A stretch of DNA of 64,000 nt from Streptomyces coeruleorubidus (GCF_008705135.1 NZ_CP023694.1:8841001-8905000); one strand, 5' to 3'; positions 43,167 through 54,681 are shown, counted from the stretch's first letter. Made by a program: numbers and translations. The notes: generated from the sequence alone by a model not told the origin.

Positions 43167-45065
43167 TCAGCGGAACACGTTGTCCGCGTCGTCCCAGTTC
43201 GATGGCTCGTCCCTGGGACTCGGACGGCCGGGGCGCCTGCGCGACTCGTACATCGCGTCGATCTCGGACGCGTAGTGCCGCACGATCTCGTCCCGGCGCA
43301 GCTTCATCGAGGGCGTCAGCAGCCCGTTGGTCACGTCGAACGGCTCCGGCAGGACCCGGAACACCCGGATCGACTCCGACCGCGACACGGCGCTGTTGGC
43401 CGCGGCCACGGCACGCGCCACCTCCTCCCGCAGCGCGTTCTCCTCCCGCGCCTCCCGCATCTCTCCCTGGAGCGCCAGCGCCGCCCGCCAGTGCGCCAGG
43501 AACTCCGGGTCCAGCGTGATCAGGGCACCGACACAGGGCCGGTTGTCGCCCACGACCACGGCCTGGTGGATGAGCGGGTGCATCCGCAGCCGCTGCTCCA
43601 GGGCGGCCGGGGCGACGCTCTTGCCGCTGCTGGTGATGATGATGTCCTTCTTGCGGCCGGTGATCGTCAGATAGCCCTCGGCGTCCAGCTCCCCGAGGTC
43701 CCCGGTGGCCAGCCAGCCGCCGCGCAGCGCGGCCCGGGTGGCGGCCTCGTCACCGACGTATCCCTGGAACACCGACGGGCCGCGCACCAGGATCTCCCCG
43801 TCCTCGGCCACGCGGATCTCCGTGCCCGGCAGAGCCTGCCCGACGGTCCCGGACTTCTCCCGGCCCAGCGGCTGCATCGTCACCCCGCCGCCGGTCTCCG
43901 TCAGGCCGTAGCCGTCGTGCACGTAGATGCCGATGCCCTCGTAGAAGAGCGACAGGTCGCGGCTGAGGGGAGAGCCGCCGGACGTCGCCCGCCGCACCCG
44001 GCCGCCCAGCGCGTCCCGCAGCCTGCGGTACACCGTGCGCTCGTACAGGGCGTGCTGGAACCGCAGGTCGAAGCCGGGCCCGCGCCCCCGGCCCAGCCGC
44101 TGGCGTTCCAGGGCCCCGGCGAAGTCGCGCGCCGTCTCGGCGGCCCGCTCGAACAGACCACCGTGGCCCCCCTGCTGGGCCGTGCGCAGGAAGTTCTTGT
44201 AGATCTTCTCGAAGACCGACGGAACCGCGTAGAAGTACGTGGGCCTGAAGGAGCGCAGCGCCGACGACAGTGCCTCCCCGCCCAGCTCGGCCTGGTGTCC
44301 CATCACCAGGCCGCCGCGCAGGCACAGGCCCTGGATCATCAGCCCGTACACATGGGAGAAGGGCAGGAACGCCAGCACGGAGCCCTGCTCCCCGCGCGGT
44401 GCCGCCGTGTGCCCCCAGCCCGTCAGCAGCGTATCGCAGGGGGCGGCCAGGTTGCGGTGGCTCAGGGCGCAGCCCATGGCATGGCCGGACGTGCCGGAGG
44501 TATAGGCGATGACGGCCGTGGAGTCCGGCAGCACGATGCGGCGCATCGAATCGACCGTGGCGTGCGGGACGTACTGCCCGCGCGCGGCCAGTTCCTCCAG
44601 GGCGCCCGCGTCCAGCTGCCAGACGTGGCGCAGCAGCGGCAGCGAGGCGCACACCGAGCCGACGGTCATGACGCCCTGCTCGTCCTCCACCACCACCGCC
44701 ACACAGCCGGCGTCCCGCAGGATCCACTCGACCTGGTCGCGCGACGACGTCGGATAGACCGGGACGACCTCGGCACCCACGGCCCACAGCGCGTAGCACA
44801 GGACCGTCCACTCGTACCGGGTGCGCGCCATGATCGCCACGCGGTGCCCCGGCGCTAACCCGGAGGCGATCAGCCCCTTGGCCACGTCCACCACCTCGTC
44901 GCGCAGCTCGATCGCCGTCACCTCCTCCCAGGAGGCGGAGGCCGGGTCGGCGCGGCGCGCGAGCACCGGCCGGGTGGGTTCGCGGTCCGCCGTCTCGAAG
45001 ACGCTGTCGGCGAGCCCGCCGGTCAAGGGCGAGACGGCCGGTGGAGCGAGGGCGAGGTCGCGCAT
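43167..45065 (-). CDS. Long-chain acyl-CoA synthetase-like AMP-binding protein with a TTA codon
   Basis: The product is 632 residues, ATG at 45065 after AGGAGC. AMP-binding enzyme of the FadD15/long-chain acyl-CoA synthetase branch, containing DGYGLTETGGG, GWLATGDLGELDAEGYLTITGRKKDIIITSSGKSVAP. The P-loop motif is altered: YTSGTSGHAMGCALSH, where Met197 replaces the near-invariant Lys, so activity may be changed. Leu70 is encoded by TTA (44856-44858), the only such codon I found in the window. In Streptomyces TTA needs the bldA tRNA, so this gene is probably expressed late, in development. Confidence 0.9.
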   Translation of the reverse strand: MRDLALAPPAVSPLTGGLADSVFETADREPTRPVLARRADPASASWEEVTAIELRDEVVDVAKGLIASGLAPGHRVAIMARTRYEWTVLCYALWAVGAEVVPVYPTSSRDQVEWILRDAGCVAVVVEDEQGVMTVGSVCASLPLLRHVWQLDAGALEELAARGQYVPHATVDSMRRIVLPDSTAVIAYTSGTSGHAMGCALSHRNLAAPCDTLLTGWGHTAAPRGEQGSVLAFLPFSHVYGLMIQGLCLRGGLVMGHQAELGGEALSSALRSFRPTYFYAVPSVFEKIYKNFLRTAQQGGHGGLFERAAETARDFAGALERQRLGRGRGPGFDLRFQHALYERTVYRRLRDALGGRVRRATSGGSPLSRDLSLFYEGIGIYVHDGYGLTETGGGVTMQPLGREKSGTVGQALPGTEIRVAEDGEILVRGPSVFQGYVGDEAATRAALRGGWLATGDLGELDAEGYLTITGRKKDIIITSSGKSVAPAALEQRLRMHPLIHQAVVVGDNRPCVGALITLDPEFLAHWRAALALQGEMREAREENALREEVARAVAAANSAVSRSESIRVFRVLPEPFDVTNGLLTPSMKLRRDEIVRHYASEIDAMYESRRRPGRPSPRDEPSNWDDADNVFR

Positions 45066-45216
45066 GCACTGCTCCTGACGTGTACGGGGTGTCACATTGC
45101 CGACGGGTAGCGTCATCGGCGGGGCTCGAATGTAGTCGAGCCGCGGCCCTCAGGGGTCGGGAAATACGGAAGTCGTCCCGCTGATGATCTCGGCGTGATC
45201 GGGGGACCCGGACGGC

Positions 45217-45450
45217 ATGAGTCACATCAGTCCCGATCCCGAACCCGAACGCAGCTCCGGCCTGGAACCGGGCGGCGGCGTACCGCCCGGCGAGACCCCG
45301 CCCGCGGAGAGCAGCATGCCCGAGGCGGGGCCCCGGGAGACGCACAACCCGCCCAAGGGCTGGGCCAAGGCACCGATGGCCGTGATCATCGTCCTCGTGG
45401 TGCTGATCGCGGCGTTCTTCCTGGCCTACGCCCTGGTTCTGATCCTCTGA
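45217..45450 (+). CDS. Small membrane protein, DUF6480-like
   Basis: The product is 77 residues, ATG at 45217. The N-terminal 50 residues are Pro/Gly/Glu-rich, with the motif GPRETHNPPKGWAKAP; the C-terminus is a single membrane helix (MAVIIVLVVLIAAFFLAYALVL). This pattern, tail-anchored with a negatively charged arm, is what I know as DUF6480 in streptomycetes. It is divergent from the acyl-CoA-ligase-like gene. Function unknown. Confidence 0.8.
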   Translation: MSHISPDPEPERSSGLEPGGGVPPGETPPAESSMPEAGPRETHNPPKGWAKAPMAVIIVLVVLIAAFFLAYALVLIL

Positions 45451-45493
45451 GGCCGGAATCCTCCGAACCCGTCCGCGGAAGCAGACGGGACGC

Positions 45494-46582
45494 TCACGCC
45501 TGCGTGTGGCGGACGCACTCGGTGACGACGTCCCGCAGGCTCCCCGTGCGCTCCATCAGCGCGCGCTGCACCTGTGCGCCGTTGCCCTCCCGCAGCAGCT
45601 CCTCGCAGGCGGCCCGGGCCCGATCGAGGTCCCCGGTGTCCGCGAGGGCCTCCTCTACATGGTCCAGCAGGGCACGGACGACCGCCTCGGCGGGCAGGCG
45701 CCGCATGGTCGCGGGGTGCAGCAGCTCGCCCGAAAGCCCGGACCGGGCGGCCAGCCAGTCGGCCAGCCGCAGCAGGCTGACGCTGTGGTCGAGCGGTTCC
45801 CGGCCGGCCCGCCACTCGCGCGCGGCGGTCTCGACCAGCCCGCGGACGAGCGTGGCGACCAGCGCGGCCGTGCCGGAGTGCAGACAGACGTCCGACACCC
45901 GGACCTCAACCGTCGGATACCGCTGGGACAGCCGCGCGTCGAAGTAGATCATCCCGTCGTCGAGGAGAGCGCCGGTGGCCACCATGTCCGCGATCAGCCG
46001 GTGATACCGCTCGGCCGAGCCGAAGATCTCCGTCGGGCCGGCCGACGGCCAGCGCAGCCACACCCGGCTGCGGTAGCTGCTGTACCCCGTGTCCTTGCCC
46101 TGCCAGAACGGCGAGTTCGCACTGAGCGCCGTCAGGACCTGGAGCCAGGGCCGCACCCGGTCGATGACCGCGACGCCCTCCTCGTCGGACTCGACGGACA
46201 CGTGCACGTGGCAGCCCAGGACGAGCTGCTCCCGGGTGGCGATGCCGTACTGCTCGGCCATCCACTGGTATCGGCGGTTGACGCCGACCGCGGGGCTGAC
46301 CGGCAGCGGGGACGTGGCGAGCGCCGCGACCGTGCAGCCGATCTCCCCGGCGTGCCGGGCCGCCTCCTTGCGGCAGCGGACGATCTCCGCGCGCAGGCTC
46401 TCCATGGACGACTGCGGATGGGTGGCGAACTCCAGCATCTGCTCGTGGAGTTCCTTCTCGAAGACGTCCTGATCCGCGTCGTCCTGCTCGGCCCGGGCGA
46501 GCACCGCCGCGGACCTCGCCTGCGGTTCCCCGGTCTCCGGGTCGACCAGGAGGAGTTCCTCCTCCACTCCGACGGTGCGCAC
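45494..46582 (-). CDS. Carboxylate-amine ligase, GCS2 (YbdK/EgtA-like) family
   Basis: The product is 362 residues from the GTG at 46582, giving the typical opening VRTVGVEEELLLVDPETGEP; an in-frame GTG at 46645 adds 21 residues without family resemblance. Active-site blocks GCHVHVSVES and VEVRVSDVCLHS are intact. GCS2 enzymes ligate glutamate to cysteine or another amine with ATP. As a YbdK-type member it may have only weak glutamate-cysteine ligase activity. Its stop is 43 bases from the DUF6480-like stop, convergent. It follows glgB in the same direction after about 110 bases. Confidence 0.87.
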   Translation of the reverse strand: MRTVGVEEELLLVDPETGEPQARSAAVLARAEQDDADQDVFEKELHEQMLEFATHPQSSMESLRAEIVRCRKEAARHAGEIGCTVAALATSPLPVSPAVGVNRRYQWMAEQYGIATREQLVLGCHVHVSVESDEEGVAVIDRVRPWLQVLTALSANSPFWQGKDTGYSSYRSRVWLRWPSAGPTEIFGSAERYHRLIADMVATGALLDDGMIYFDARLSQRYPTVEVRVSDVCLHSGTAALVATLVRGLVETAAREWRAGREPLDHSVSLLRLADWLAARSGLSGELLHPATMRRLPAEAVVRALLDHVEEALADTGDLDRARAACEELLREGNGAQVQRALMERTGSLRDVVTECVRHTQA

Positions 46583-46693
46583 CCTGATGCCCGCCCTTCT
46601 GTGACCCTGCGGCGTCCGCCACCGGGTGTTCCCGGTGGTAGACACCCAGTGCCCCTCACAGGCGGGTCGGACACCTGGTGCGGCCGCGGGACT

Positions 46694-48901
46694 TCACGGA
46701 GCGAACGGCGTCAGCCACACCGTGGCCAGCGGCGGCAGCGTGATCCGGACACAGCCGTCCTCCGGTTTGACCGGATCCGGGTTGGTGACGCCGCTGCCGC
46801 CGTAGCGCGGGTCGTCGGTGTTGAGGATCTCCTGCCAGGCGACCGCGTCGCCCGGGACCCAGAGGCCGTAGTCGGGCCGGACTACTGGGGAGAAGTTCGC
46901 CACCGCCAGCAGCGGTCTGCCCTCCGCGTCGTACCTCAGGAACGCGAAGACGTTGTCGTCGGCCGAGTCCACCGCCACCCAGCGGAAGCCCTCCGGGCGG
47001 GTGTCGCACTGCCACAGTGCCGGCGTCGCCCGGTACGCCGTGTTCAGGTCACGGACCAGATCACGCACGCCCCGGTGGTCGCCCGCCGAGTGGTAGCCGT
47101 CGTCGAGCAGCCACCACTCCGGCCCGTGCTCCACCGACCATTCGGCTCCCTGCGCGAACTCCTGCCCCATGAACAGCAACTGCTTGCCGGGGTGGCTCCA
47201 CATGAAGCCGAGGTAGGCGCGGACGTTCGCCCGCCGCTGCCACCAGTCGCCCGGCGCCTTCGACACCAGCGCCTGCTTGCCGTGCACGACCTCGTCGTGG
47301 GAGATCGGCAGGACGTAGTTCTCGCTGTAGGCGTACACCATCGAGAAAGTCATCTCGTGGTGGTGGTACTTGCGGTGCACCGGCTCGTGGGAGAGGTACT
47401 CCAGCGAGTCGTGCATCCAGCCCATGTTCCACTTCAGCCCGAAACCGAGCCCGCCGGTGTCGGTGGGCTTGGTGACGCCGCCCCAGGCGGTGGACTCCTC
47501 CGCGATCGTCACCACGCCCGGGGCGCGCCGGTACACGGTCGCGTTCATCTCCTGGAGGAACGCCATGGCCGCCAGGTCCTCCCGGCCGCCGTAGGCGTTG
47601 GGCTCCCACTGGCCGTCCTCGCGCGAGTAGTCCAGGTAGAGCATCGAGGCGACCGCGTCCACGCGCAGCCCGTCGATGTGGAACTCCTCGCACCAGTACA
47701 CCGCGTTCGCCACGAGGAAGTTGCGCACCTCGGTGCGGGCGAAGTCGAACTCGTACGTGCCCCAGTCCGGGTGCTCGGCGCGCCGCCCGTCCCCGGGCTC
47801 GTACAGCGGGTCCCCGTCGAACCGGGCCAGCGCCCAGTCGTCCTTCGGGAAGTGCGCCGGCACCCAGTCCATGATCACGCCGATGCCCGCCCGGTGGCAG
47901 GCGTCGACGAAGAACCGGAAGTCGTCCGGGGTCCCGAGCCGTGCGGTCGGCGCGTAGAAGCCGGTGACCTGGTAGCCCCAGGAGCCGTGGAAGGGATGCT
48001 CGGCGACCGGCATCAGCTCCACGTGCGTGAAGCCGAGGTCCTTGACGTACGCCGGGAGTTCCTCGGCGAGCTGCCGGTAGTCAAGACCCGGCCGCCAGGA
48101 CGGCAGGTGCACCTCGTACACCGAGAACGGCGCCTCGTGCACCGGCGTGTCCGCCCGGTGGGCCATCCACTGAGCGTCGCCCCACTCGTAGTGCGAGGCC
48201 GTCACGATCGACGCCGTGTTGGGCGGCTCCTCGGTGCGGCGTGCCATCGGGTCCGCCTTCAGGAACCGGTGGCCGTACCGGGAGGTGATCTCGAACTTGT
48301 ACGCCGTGCCCTCGCCCACGCCCGGCAGGAACAGCTCCCACACGCCGGACGCGCCGAGGGAGCGCATCGGGAACTGCGTCCCGTCCCAGTAGGTGAAATC
48401 CGTGGCGACCCGCACGCCCTGCGCGTTGGGCGCCCACACCGTGAACCGGGTGCCGGTCACGCCCTCGTGGGTCATGGGCTGCGCGCCGAGCGCCTGCCAC
48501 AGCTGCTCGTGCCGGCCCTCCCGGATCAGGTGCAGGTCGAGTTCGCCGAGCGCGGGCAGGAACCGGTACGGGTCGTGCACCTCCTGCTCACCGCCCTCGT
48601 ACGCCACGTGCAGGGTGTACGCGGGGATCTCCGCCAGCGGCAGCACACCGGAGAACAGGCCGTCGCCCTCCGAGACGAGCGGCGTGCGCTCGCCGCCGGT
48701 CACCACGCTCACCGAGCGGGCGAAGGGGCGCAGCGCCCGGAACGCGATCCCGCCGGGGACCGGGTGGGCGCCCAGCAGCGCGTGCGGGTCGTGGTGGGCG
48801 CCCGCCAGCAGGCGCCCGCGGTCCTCCGGGCTCAGGGCGGGCGCGGTCGCGCCCGGGACCGGGCCGGACGGCTCCGGGATTGAGGTGTCGCGCAGGGCCA
48901 C
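46694..48901 (-). CDS. glgB: 1,4-alpha-glucan branching enzyme
   Basis: The product is 735 residues, ATG at 48901, three bases after the pep2 stop. It contains a CBM48 domain (FTVWAPNAQGVRVATDFTYWDG) after an N-terminal extension of about 110 residues typical of actinobacterial GlgB, then the GH13 barrel: ELMPVAEHPFHGSWGYQVTGFYAP, nucleophile region FHIDGLRVDAVASMLYLDY, acid/base VTIAEESTAWGGV and ISHDEVVHGKQ. It introduces alpha-1,6 branches into the linear maltodextrins that GlgE makes. It is the last gene of the glgE-treS-pep2-glgB operon. Confidence 0.95.
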   Translation of the reverse strand: MALRDTSIPEPSGPVPGATAPALSPEDRGRLLAGAHHDPHALLGAHPVPGGIAFRALRPFARSVSVVTGGERTPLVSEGDGLFSGVLPLAEIPAYTLHVAYEGGEQEVHDPYRFLPALGELDLHLIREGRHEQLWQALGAQPMTHEGVTGTRFTVWAPNAQGVRVATDFTYWDGTQFPMRSLGASGVWELFLPGVGEGTAYKFEITSRYGHRFLKADPMARRTEEPPNTASIVTASHYEWGDAQWMAHRADTPVHEAPFSVYEVHLPSWRPGLDYRQLAEELPAYVKDLGFTHVELMPVAEHPFHGSWGYQVTGFYAPTARLGTPDDFRFFVDACHRAGIGVIMDWVPAHFPKDDWALARFDGDPLYEPGDGRRAEHPDWGTYEFDFARTEVRNFLVANAVYWCEEFHIDGLRVDAVASMLYLDYSREDGQWEPNAYGGREDLAAMAFLQEMNATVYRRAPGVVTIAEESTAWGGVTKPTDTGGLGFGLKWNMGWMHDSLEYLSHEPVHRKYHHHEMTFSMVYAYSENYVLPISHDEVVHGKQALVSKAPGDWWQRRANVRAYLGFMWSHPGKQLLFMGQEFAQGAEWSVEHGPEWWLLDDGYHSAGDHRGVRDLVRDLNTAYRATPALWQCDTRPEGFRWVAVDSADDNVFAFLRYDAEGRPLLAVANFSPVVRPDYGLWVPGDAVAWQEILNTDDPRYGGSGVTNPDPVKPEDGCVRITLPPLATVWLTPFAP

Positions 48902-48904
48902 GGC

Positions 48905-50275
48905 TCAGTCTCCTCTCACAGCGAGGCGCTCGATCGCCGCCATCGGTACAGGCAGCCAGTCGGGGCGGTGCCGTGCCTCGTACAGCACCTCGTACACGGC
49001 CCGGTCCGTCTCGTAGGCCCGGAGCAGTCCGTGTTTCTTGCGCGGGTCCCAGCCCGCGCGGGCGGCATAGCCCGCGCAATAGGTCTCGCGACAGCGTCGC
49101 GCCCACTCCGGGCGCCAGGGGCGGCGCTGCCGGGCGGCGTAGTCGAAGGAGCGCAGCATCCCGGCGATGTCCCGCACGGGGGAGTGGGCGCTGCGCCGTT
49201 CGGAGAGCGGCCGGGACGGCTCGCCCTCGAAGTCGATGACGAACCACTCGCGTCCGGCCCGCAGCACCTGACCCAGGTGCAGATCGCCGTGGATGCGCTG
49301 GGCCGGCGGACCGGCGTCGCAGGTGGCGAGGGCGGCGAACGCGGTCCGCAGGCCCGGCACGTACGGCTGGAGCGCGGGCACGCAGTGCGCGGCGGCGGCC
49401 AGCCGCTCGGACATCGCGGTCGCCGTGTGCCCGTTCTCCCCGGGCTCGCCGACCGGGAAGGCCGAGGCGAGCGCGAGGTGCACCTCCGCCGTGGCCGCGC
49501 CCAGCGCCCGCGCCTGGGCCGTGAAGTCGTCCCCGGCGGCCAGGGCGTGCAGCGCCAGCGTCCAGCCGTCGGAGGCGTCCCGCAGATACGGCTGGAGCAC
49601 GCCGAGGGTGGCCTTGAACGGATGCTTCGTCTGGAACCAGGCCACGGGCGCGGGCACGCGGTGACAGCCCTGCCTGGCCAGCGCCCCCGGCACCTCCAGG
49701 TCGGGGTTGACGCCCGGCTGGATGCGCCGGAAGACCTTCAGGATGTACTCGTCGCCGTAGACCAGCGAGGAGTTGGACTGCTCGGCGTCCAGCAGCCGCG
49801 GCACCAGTCCGCCGGGCACCGGCTGGTCCGGGTCGCAGTCGAACCGCAGGGGGCCGGCGGTGCCGGGGTGCCGCAGCCGGTCCAGGAGGAGCTGGGCCGA
49901 ACGGGGGTCGTGCAGGGCGTCGTAGACCGTCAGACCGGCCAGCGGCCCGTCCTGCACCTGCCCGATGAGCGCCCGTCCCAGGCGCGGCGACGGATGCTCC
50001 CGTACGCCGAGCAGGAGCTGGTAGCAGTCGCCGGACGGGGGAGCGCCGCCCGGGGACGGCACGCCTGTGTGGCCGGCGTGACCGGCGTGGATCAGCAGGT
50101 GCAGACAGCCCGGGAACAGCTCGGTCATCGACAGCAGGCCGAGCTCCGTGACGGGCCGGTCCTTGCCCGCGAACCAGCGCTGCCGCGGCAGCCAGTCGCG
50201 CAGCAGCCCGCCGAGCGACTCCATGGGCTCGGCCAGGCGCGTGAGGCTCGGGCGGAGGGATGCGGTCTTCGGCAT
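48905..50275 (-). CDS. pep2: Maltokinase (Pep2/Mak)
   Basis: The product is 456 residues. The ATG at 50275 lies seven bases after AAAGGAGG; a GTG two codons upstream sits on the Shine-Dalgarno. The fold is aminoglycoside-phosphotransferase/kinase-like: N-lobe LVYGDEYILKVFRRIQPGVNPDLEV, catalytic loop QRIHGDLHLGQVL, metal-binding WFVIDFEGEPSRPL. It phosphorylates maltose, made from trehalose by TreS, with ATP, giving maltose-1-phosphate for GlgE. It lies between treS and glgB in the operon, 28 bases after treS. Confidence 0.93.
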   Translation of the reverse strand: MPKTASLRPSLTRLAEPMESLGGLLRDWLPRQRWFAGKDRPVTELGLLSMTELFPGCLHLLIHAGHAGHTGVPSPGGAPPSGDCYQLLLGVREHPSPRLGRALIGQVQDGPLAGLTVYDALHDPRSAQLLLDRLRHPGTAGPLRFDCDPDQPVPGGLVPRLLDAEQSNSSLVYGDEYILKVFRRIQPGVNPDLEVPGALARQGCHRVPAPVAWFQTKHPFKATLGVLQPYLRDASDGWTLALHALAAGDDFTAQARALGAATAEVHLALASAFPVGEPGENGHTATAMSERLAAAAHCVPALQPYVPGLRTAFAALATCDAGPPAQRIHGDLHLGQVLRAGREWFVIDFEGEPSRPLSERRSAHSPVRDIAGMLRSFDYAARQRRPWRPEWARRCRETYCAGYAARAGWDPRKKHGLLRAYETDRAVYEVLYEARHRPDWLPVPMAAIERLAVRGD

Positions 50276-50303
50276 GGTCACGCCTCCTTTCGTCGGCGCG
50301 TGC

Positions 50304-52018
<1,715 letters not shown>

Positions 52019-52022
<4 letters not shown>

Positions 52023-54016
52023 GACGTTCCTGCCCCTCCGTTCCCTTGCGCGGCGGGCGGCGACAGGACGTGGAAGACGTGCGCGGGAGCCCGCCCCGGC
52101 TCGAGACGCACGTAGTTGTTCCTGCTCCAGTGGTAGGTCTCGCCGGTGAGCTCGTCGCGTACCGGCACCGACTCGTGCCAGTCCAGGCCGAGTTGGGGCA
52201 TGTCCAGCGAGACCGTGGCCTCCTGGGTGTGGTGGGGGTCGAGGTTGGCGACCACCAGGAGGACATCGGACCCGGTGCGCTTGCTGTACGCGAGGAGCGC
52301 GTCGTTGTCGGTGTGGTGGAAGCGGAGGTTCCTGAGCCGGTGCAGCGCGGGGTGTTCCCGGCGGATGGTGTTGAGCCTGGTGAGCAGCGGGGTGATGGTG
52401 CGTCCCTCGCGTTCGGCGGCCTCCCAGTCGCGGTGCCTGAGCTGGTACTTCTCCGAGTCGAGGTACTCCTCGCTGCCTTCCCTGAGCGGGGTGTTCTCGC
52501 ACAGTTCGTAGCCGGAGTAGATGCCCCAGGCCGGCGACAGCGTGGCGGCGAGGACGGCGCGGACCTCGAAGGCGGGGCGGCCGCCGTGCTGGAGGTAGGC
52601 GTGCAGGATGTCGGGGGTGTTGGCGAAGAAGTTCGGCCGCATGTACGAGGCGGCCTCGCCCGACAGCTCCGTGAGGTACTCGGTCAGCTCTTCCTTGGTG
52701 TTGCGCCAGGTGAAGTACGTGTAGGACTGCTGGAAGCCGATCTGGGCCAGGGTGTGCATCATCGCCGGGCGGGTGAACGCCTCCGCCAGGAAGATCACAT
52801 CGGGGTCGGTGCGGTTGATGTCCGCGATGACCCGCTCCCAGAAGACGACCGGCTTGGTGTGCGGGTTGTCCACCCGGAAGATCCGCACCCCGCAGTCCAT
52901 CCAGTGCCGCAGCACCCGGCAGGTCTCGGCGATCAGGCCGTCCATGTCGGCGTCGAAGGCGATGGGGTAGATGTCCTGGTACTTCTTCGGCGGGTTCTCC
53001 GCGTAGGCGATGGTGCCGTCAGGGCGGTGGTGGAACCACTCGGGGTGTTTTTGCACCCAGGGGTGGTCCGGGGAGCACTGCAGCGCGAAGTCCAGCGCGA
53101 CTTCCATGCCCAGCTCCCGGGCCTGGGCCACGAACCAGACGAAGTCGTCCAGGGTGCCCAGATCGGGGTGGACGGCGTCGTGGCCGCCCTCCGGCGAGCC
53201 GATCGCCCAGGGCACGCCGACGTCGTCGGGGCCGGGGGAGAGGGTGTTGTTCCTGCCCTTGCGGAAGGTGGTGCCGATCGGGTGGATGGGGGGCAGGTAG
53301 ACCACGTCGAAGCCCATCGCCGCGATCGCCGGCAGCCGTCGGGCGGCGGTGCGGAAGGTGCCGTGCGGTTGCTGCCGGGTGCCCTCCGAGCGCGGGAAGA
53401 ACTCGTACCAGGAGCCGTACAGGGCCCGCTCCCGCTCGACGAGCAGGGGCAGCGGCTCGGAGGTGGTGACCAGGTCCCGCAGCGGATGCCGGGCCAGCAC
53501 CCCGTCCACCTGAGGCGTCAGCGCCGCCGCCAGCCGCGCCACCGGGGGCAGCGAGTCGTCGCGCAGCGCCTTCGCCGCGTCGAGCAGCACGCCGCGGCCG
53601 GCTTCCCTGGGAACGCCGGCCGCCGCTCGCTCGTAGAGATCGGCGCCCTCTTCGAGGACCAGACCGGGGTCGATGCCGGCCGGTACCTTTATGCCCGCCG
53701 TGTGGCGCCAGGTGGCCACCGGATCGCTCCAGGCCTCCACCCGGTACGTCCAGCGGCCGACGGCGTCCGCGGTGACCTCGGCGCCCCAGCGGTCGCTTCC
53801 CGGGGCCAGTTCACGCATCGGCGTCCACGGGCCGGGGCGGCCCTCGGGATCCTTCAGGACGACATTGGCGGCGACCACGTCGTGCCCCTCCCGGAACACG
53901 GTGGCGGTGACCTCGAACGTCTCTCCCACGACCGCCTTGGCCGGCCGGTTGCCGCACTCCACGGCCGGGCGGACGTCCCGTACCGGGATACGGCCGATGG
54001 CCCGGGTCCTACTCAT
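52019..54016 (-). CDS. glgE: Maltose-1-phosphate maltosyltransferase
   Basis: The product is 665 residues, ATG at 54016. GH13_3 enzyme: an N-terminal Ig-like domain (AKAVVGETFEVTATVFREGHDVVAANVVLK), a helical insert, and the barrel with YLPPIHPIGTTFRKGRNN, nucleophile Asp383 in VRIFRVDNPHTKPV and acid/base Glu412 in FLAEAFTRPAMM. It transfers maltosyl units from alpha-maltose-1-phosphate to the non-reducing end of alpha-glucans. It is the first gene of the operon glgE-treS-pep2-glgB. From memory, S. coelicolor has two such clusters, and this gene order corresponds to the second (SCO7332-7335). Confidence 0.95.
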
Positions 54017-54043
54017 GGTCCTCACCTCCACCGTGCTCGGAAG

Positions 54044-54061
54044 CCGGGCCCACGGGCCCGG
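54044..54061 (-). terminator. Short GC stem between DUF5133 and glgE genes
   Basis: CCGGGCCC-AC-GGGCCCGG forms an 8-base stem with a 2-base loop in the 71-base gap. It may terminate the DUF5133 transcript or attenuate read-through into glgE. Confidence 0.45.
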
Positions 54062-54087
54062 TTCAGGGGACGAGATGTGCGGGGCGG

Positions 54088-54435
54088 CTACCGTCCCGCG
54101 GGGGAGCGCCGCTCCGCCGCCGGCGGTCTTCGCCAGACCGCGGCGGCCGGACGGGGCCGTTCGTTCTGGTCCTGCAGACAGGTGACCGGCTGTTCCTGGA
54201 GACAGGTGACCTGCTGTTCCTCCAGATAGGTGACCTGGTTCGTGCGCAGGTACCGCTCGGCCGCGTCCGCCGCCTCCCGAGCGCAGCGCTTGCCCATCAG
54301 CACGCAGAGCGTGTAGCCGGAGTCCTCGAAGGTGGCCCGCACCGTGCGGTCGTTCGGTGCCGCGAGCATCACGCGTTCCCAGGCCCGGTAACGCCGCAAC
54401 TGCCGGGCGACTTCGGCTTTGGCGGGTAGCAGCAT
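54088..54435 (-). CDS. DUF5133 domain protein with C-terminal 8-residue repeats
   Basis: The product is 115 residues, ATG at 54435. Residues 1-65 are a DUF5133 domain (LLPAKAEVARQLRRYRAW, FEDSGYTLCVLMGKR), with the conserved Cys in YTLCV. Three eight-residue repeats follow at 67-90: QVTYLEEQ, QVTCLQEQ, PVTCLQDQ, adding two more cysteines, then an Arg/Pro-rich tail. The repeats come from a 24-bp tandem duplication at 54166-54237. The gene is upstream of glgE in the same direction, so it may be part of the glucan operon. Confidence 0.85.
   Translation of the reverse strand: MLLPAKAEVARQLRRYRAWERVMLAAPNDRTVRATFEDSGYTLCVLMGKRCAREAADAAERYLRTNQVTYLEEQQVTCLQEQPVTCLQDQNERPRPAAAVWRRPPAAERRSPAGR
54166..54237 (-). 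repeat. 24-bp coding minisatellite, three copies
   Basis: Three head-to-tail 24-bp units in the 3-prime part of the DUF5133 gene encode QVTYLEEQ, QVTCLQEQ and PVTCLQDQ. Copy number is easily changed by slippage without shifting the frame. Confidence 0.8.
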
Positions 54436-54681
54436 GGCGCCGATCACCTTTCGGGCTCGAGGGGCACGGTCTCCCGACGGTCGGACGGCGGCCGCTGCCC
54501 ACAGCGGCACGGACCCGTAACGGCGATCGAGTTCTTCACACATGGTGCACGTGTGACAACGCAGCGTCTTGTTGGATCTTCAACCAATGGCGGCTCGACT
54601 GAGCCGTTGAGGTCATCCGGGAGTGCTCACTTGGGTGGTCGAGCGGCTCAACTGTGCGCTCGTGTTGCACGAACGGGCTAG

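Noticed and set aside
45506..48883. A 1125-codon open frame on the plus strand opposite the carboxylate-amine ligase and glgB
   Set aside because: Both opposing genes have full family motifs. Long antisense open frames are common in very GC-rich DNA; this one has low-complexity Arg/Gly/Val/His composition and no recognisable domain.
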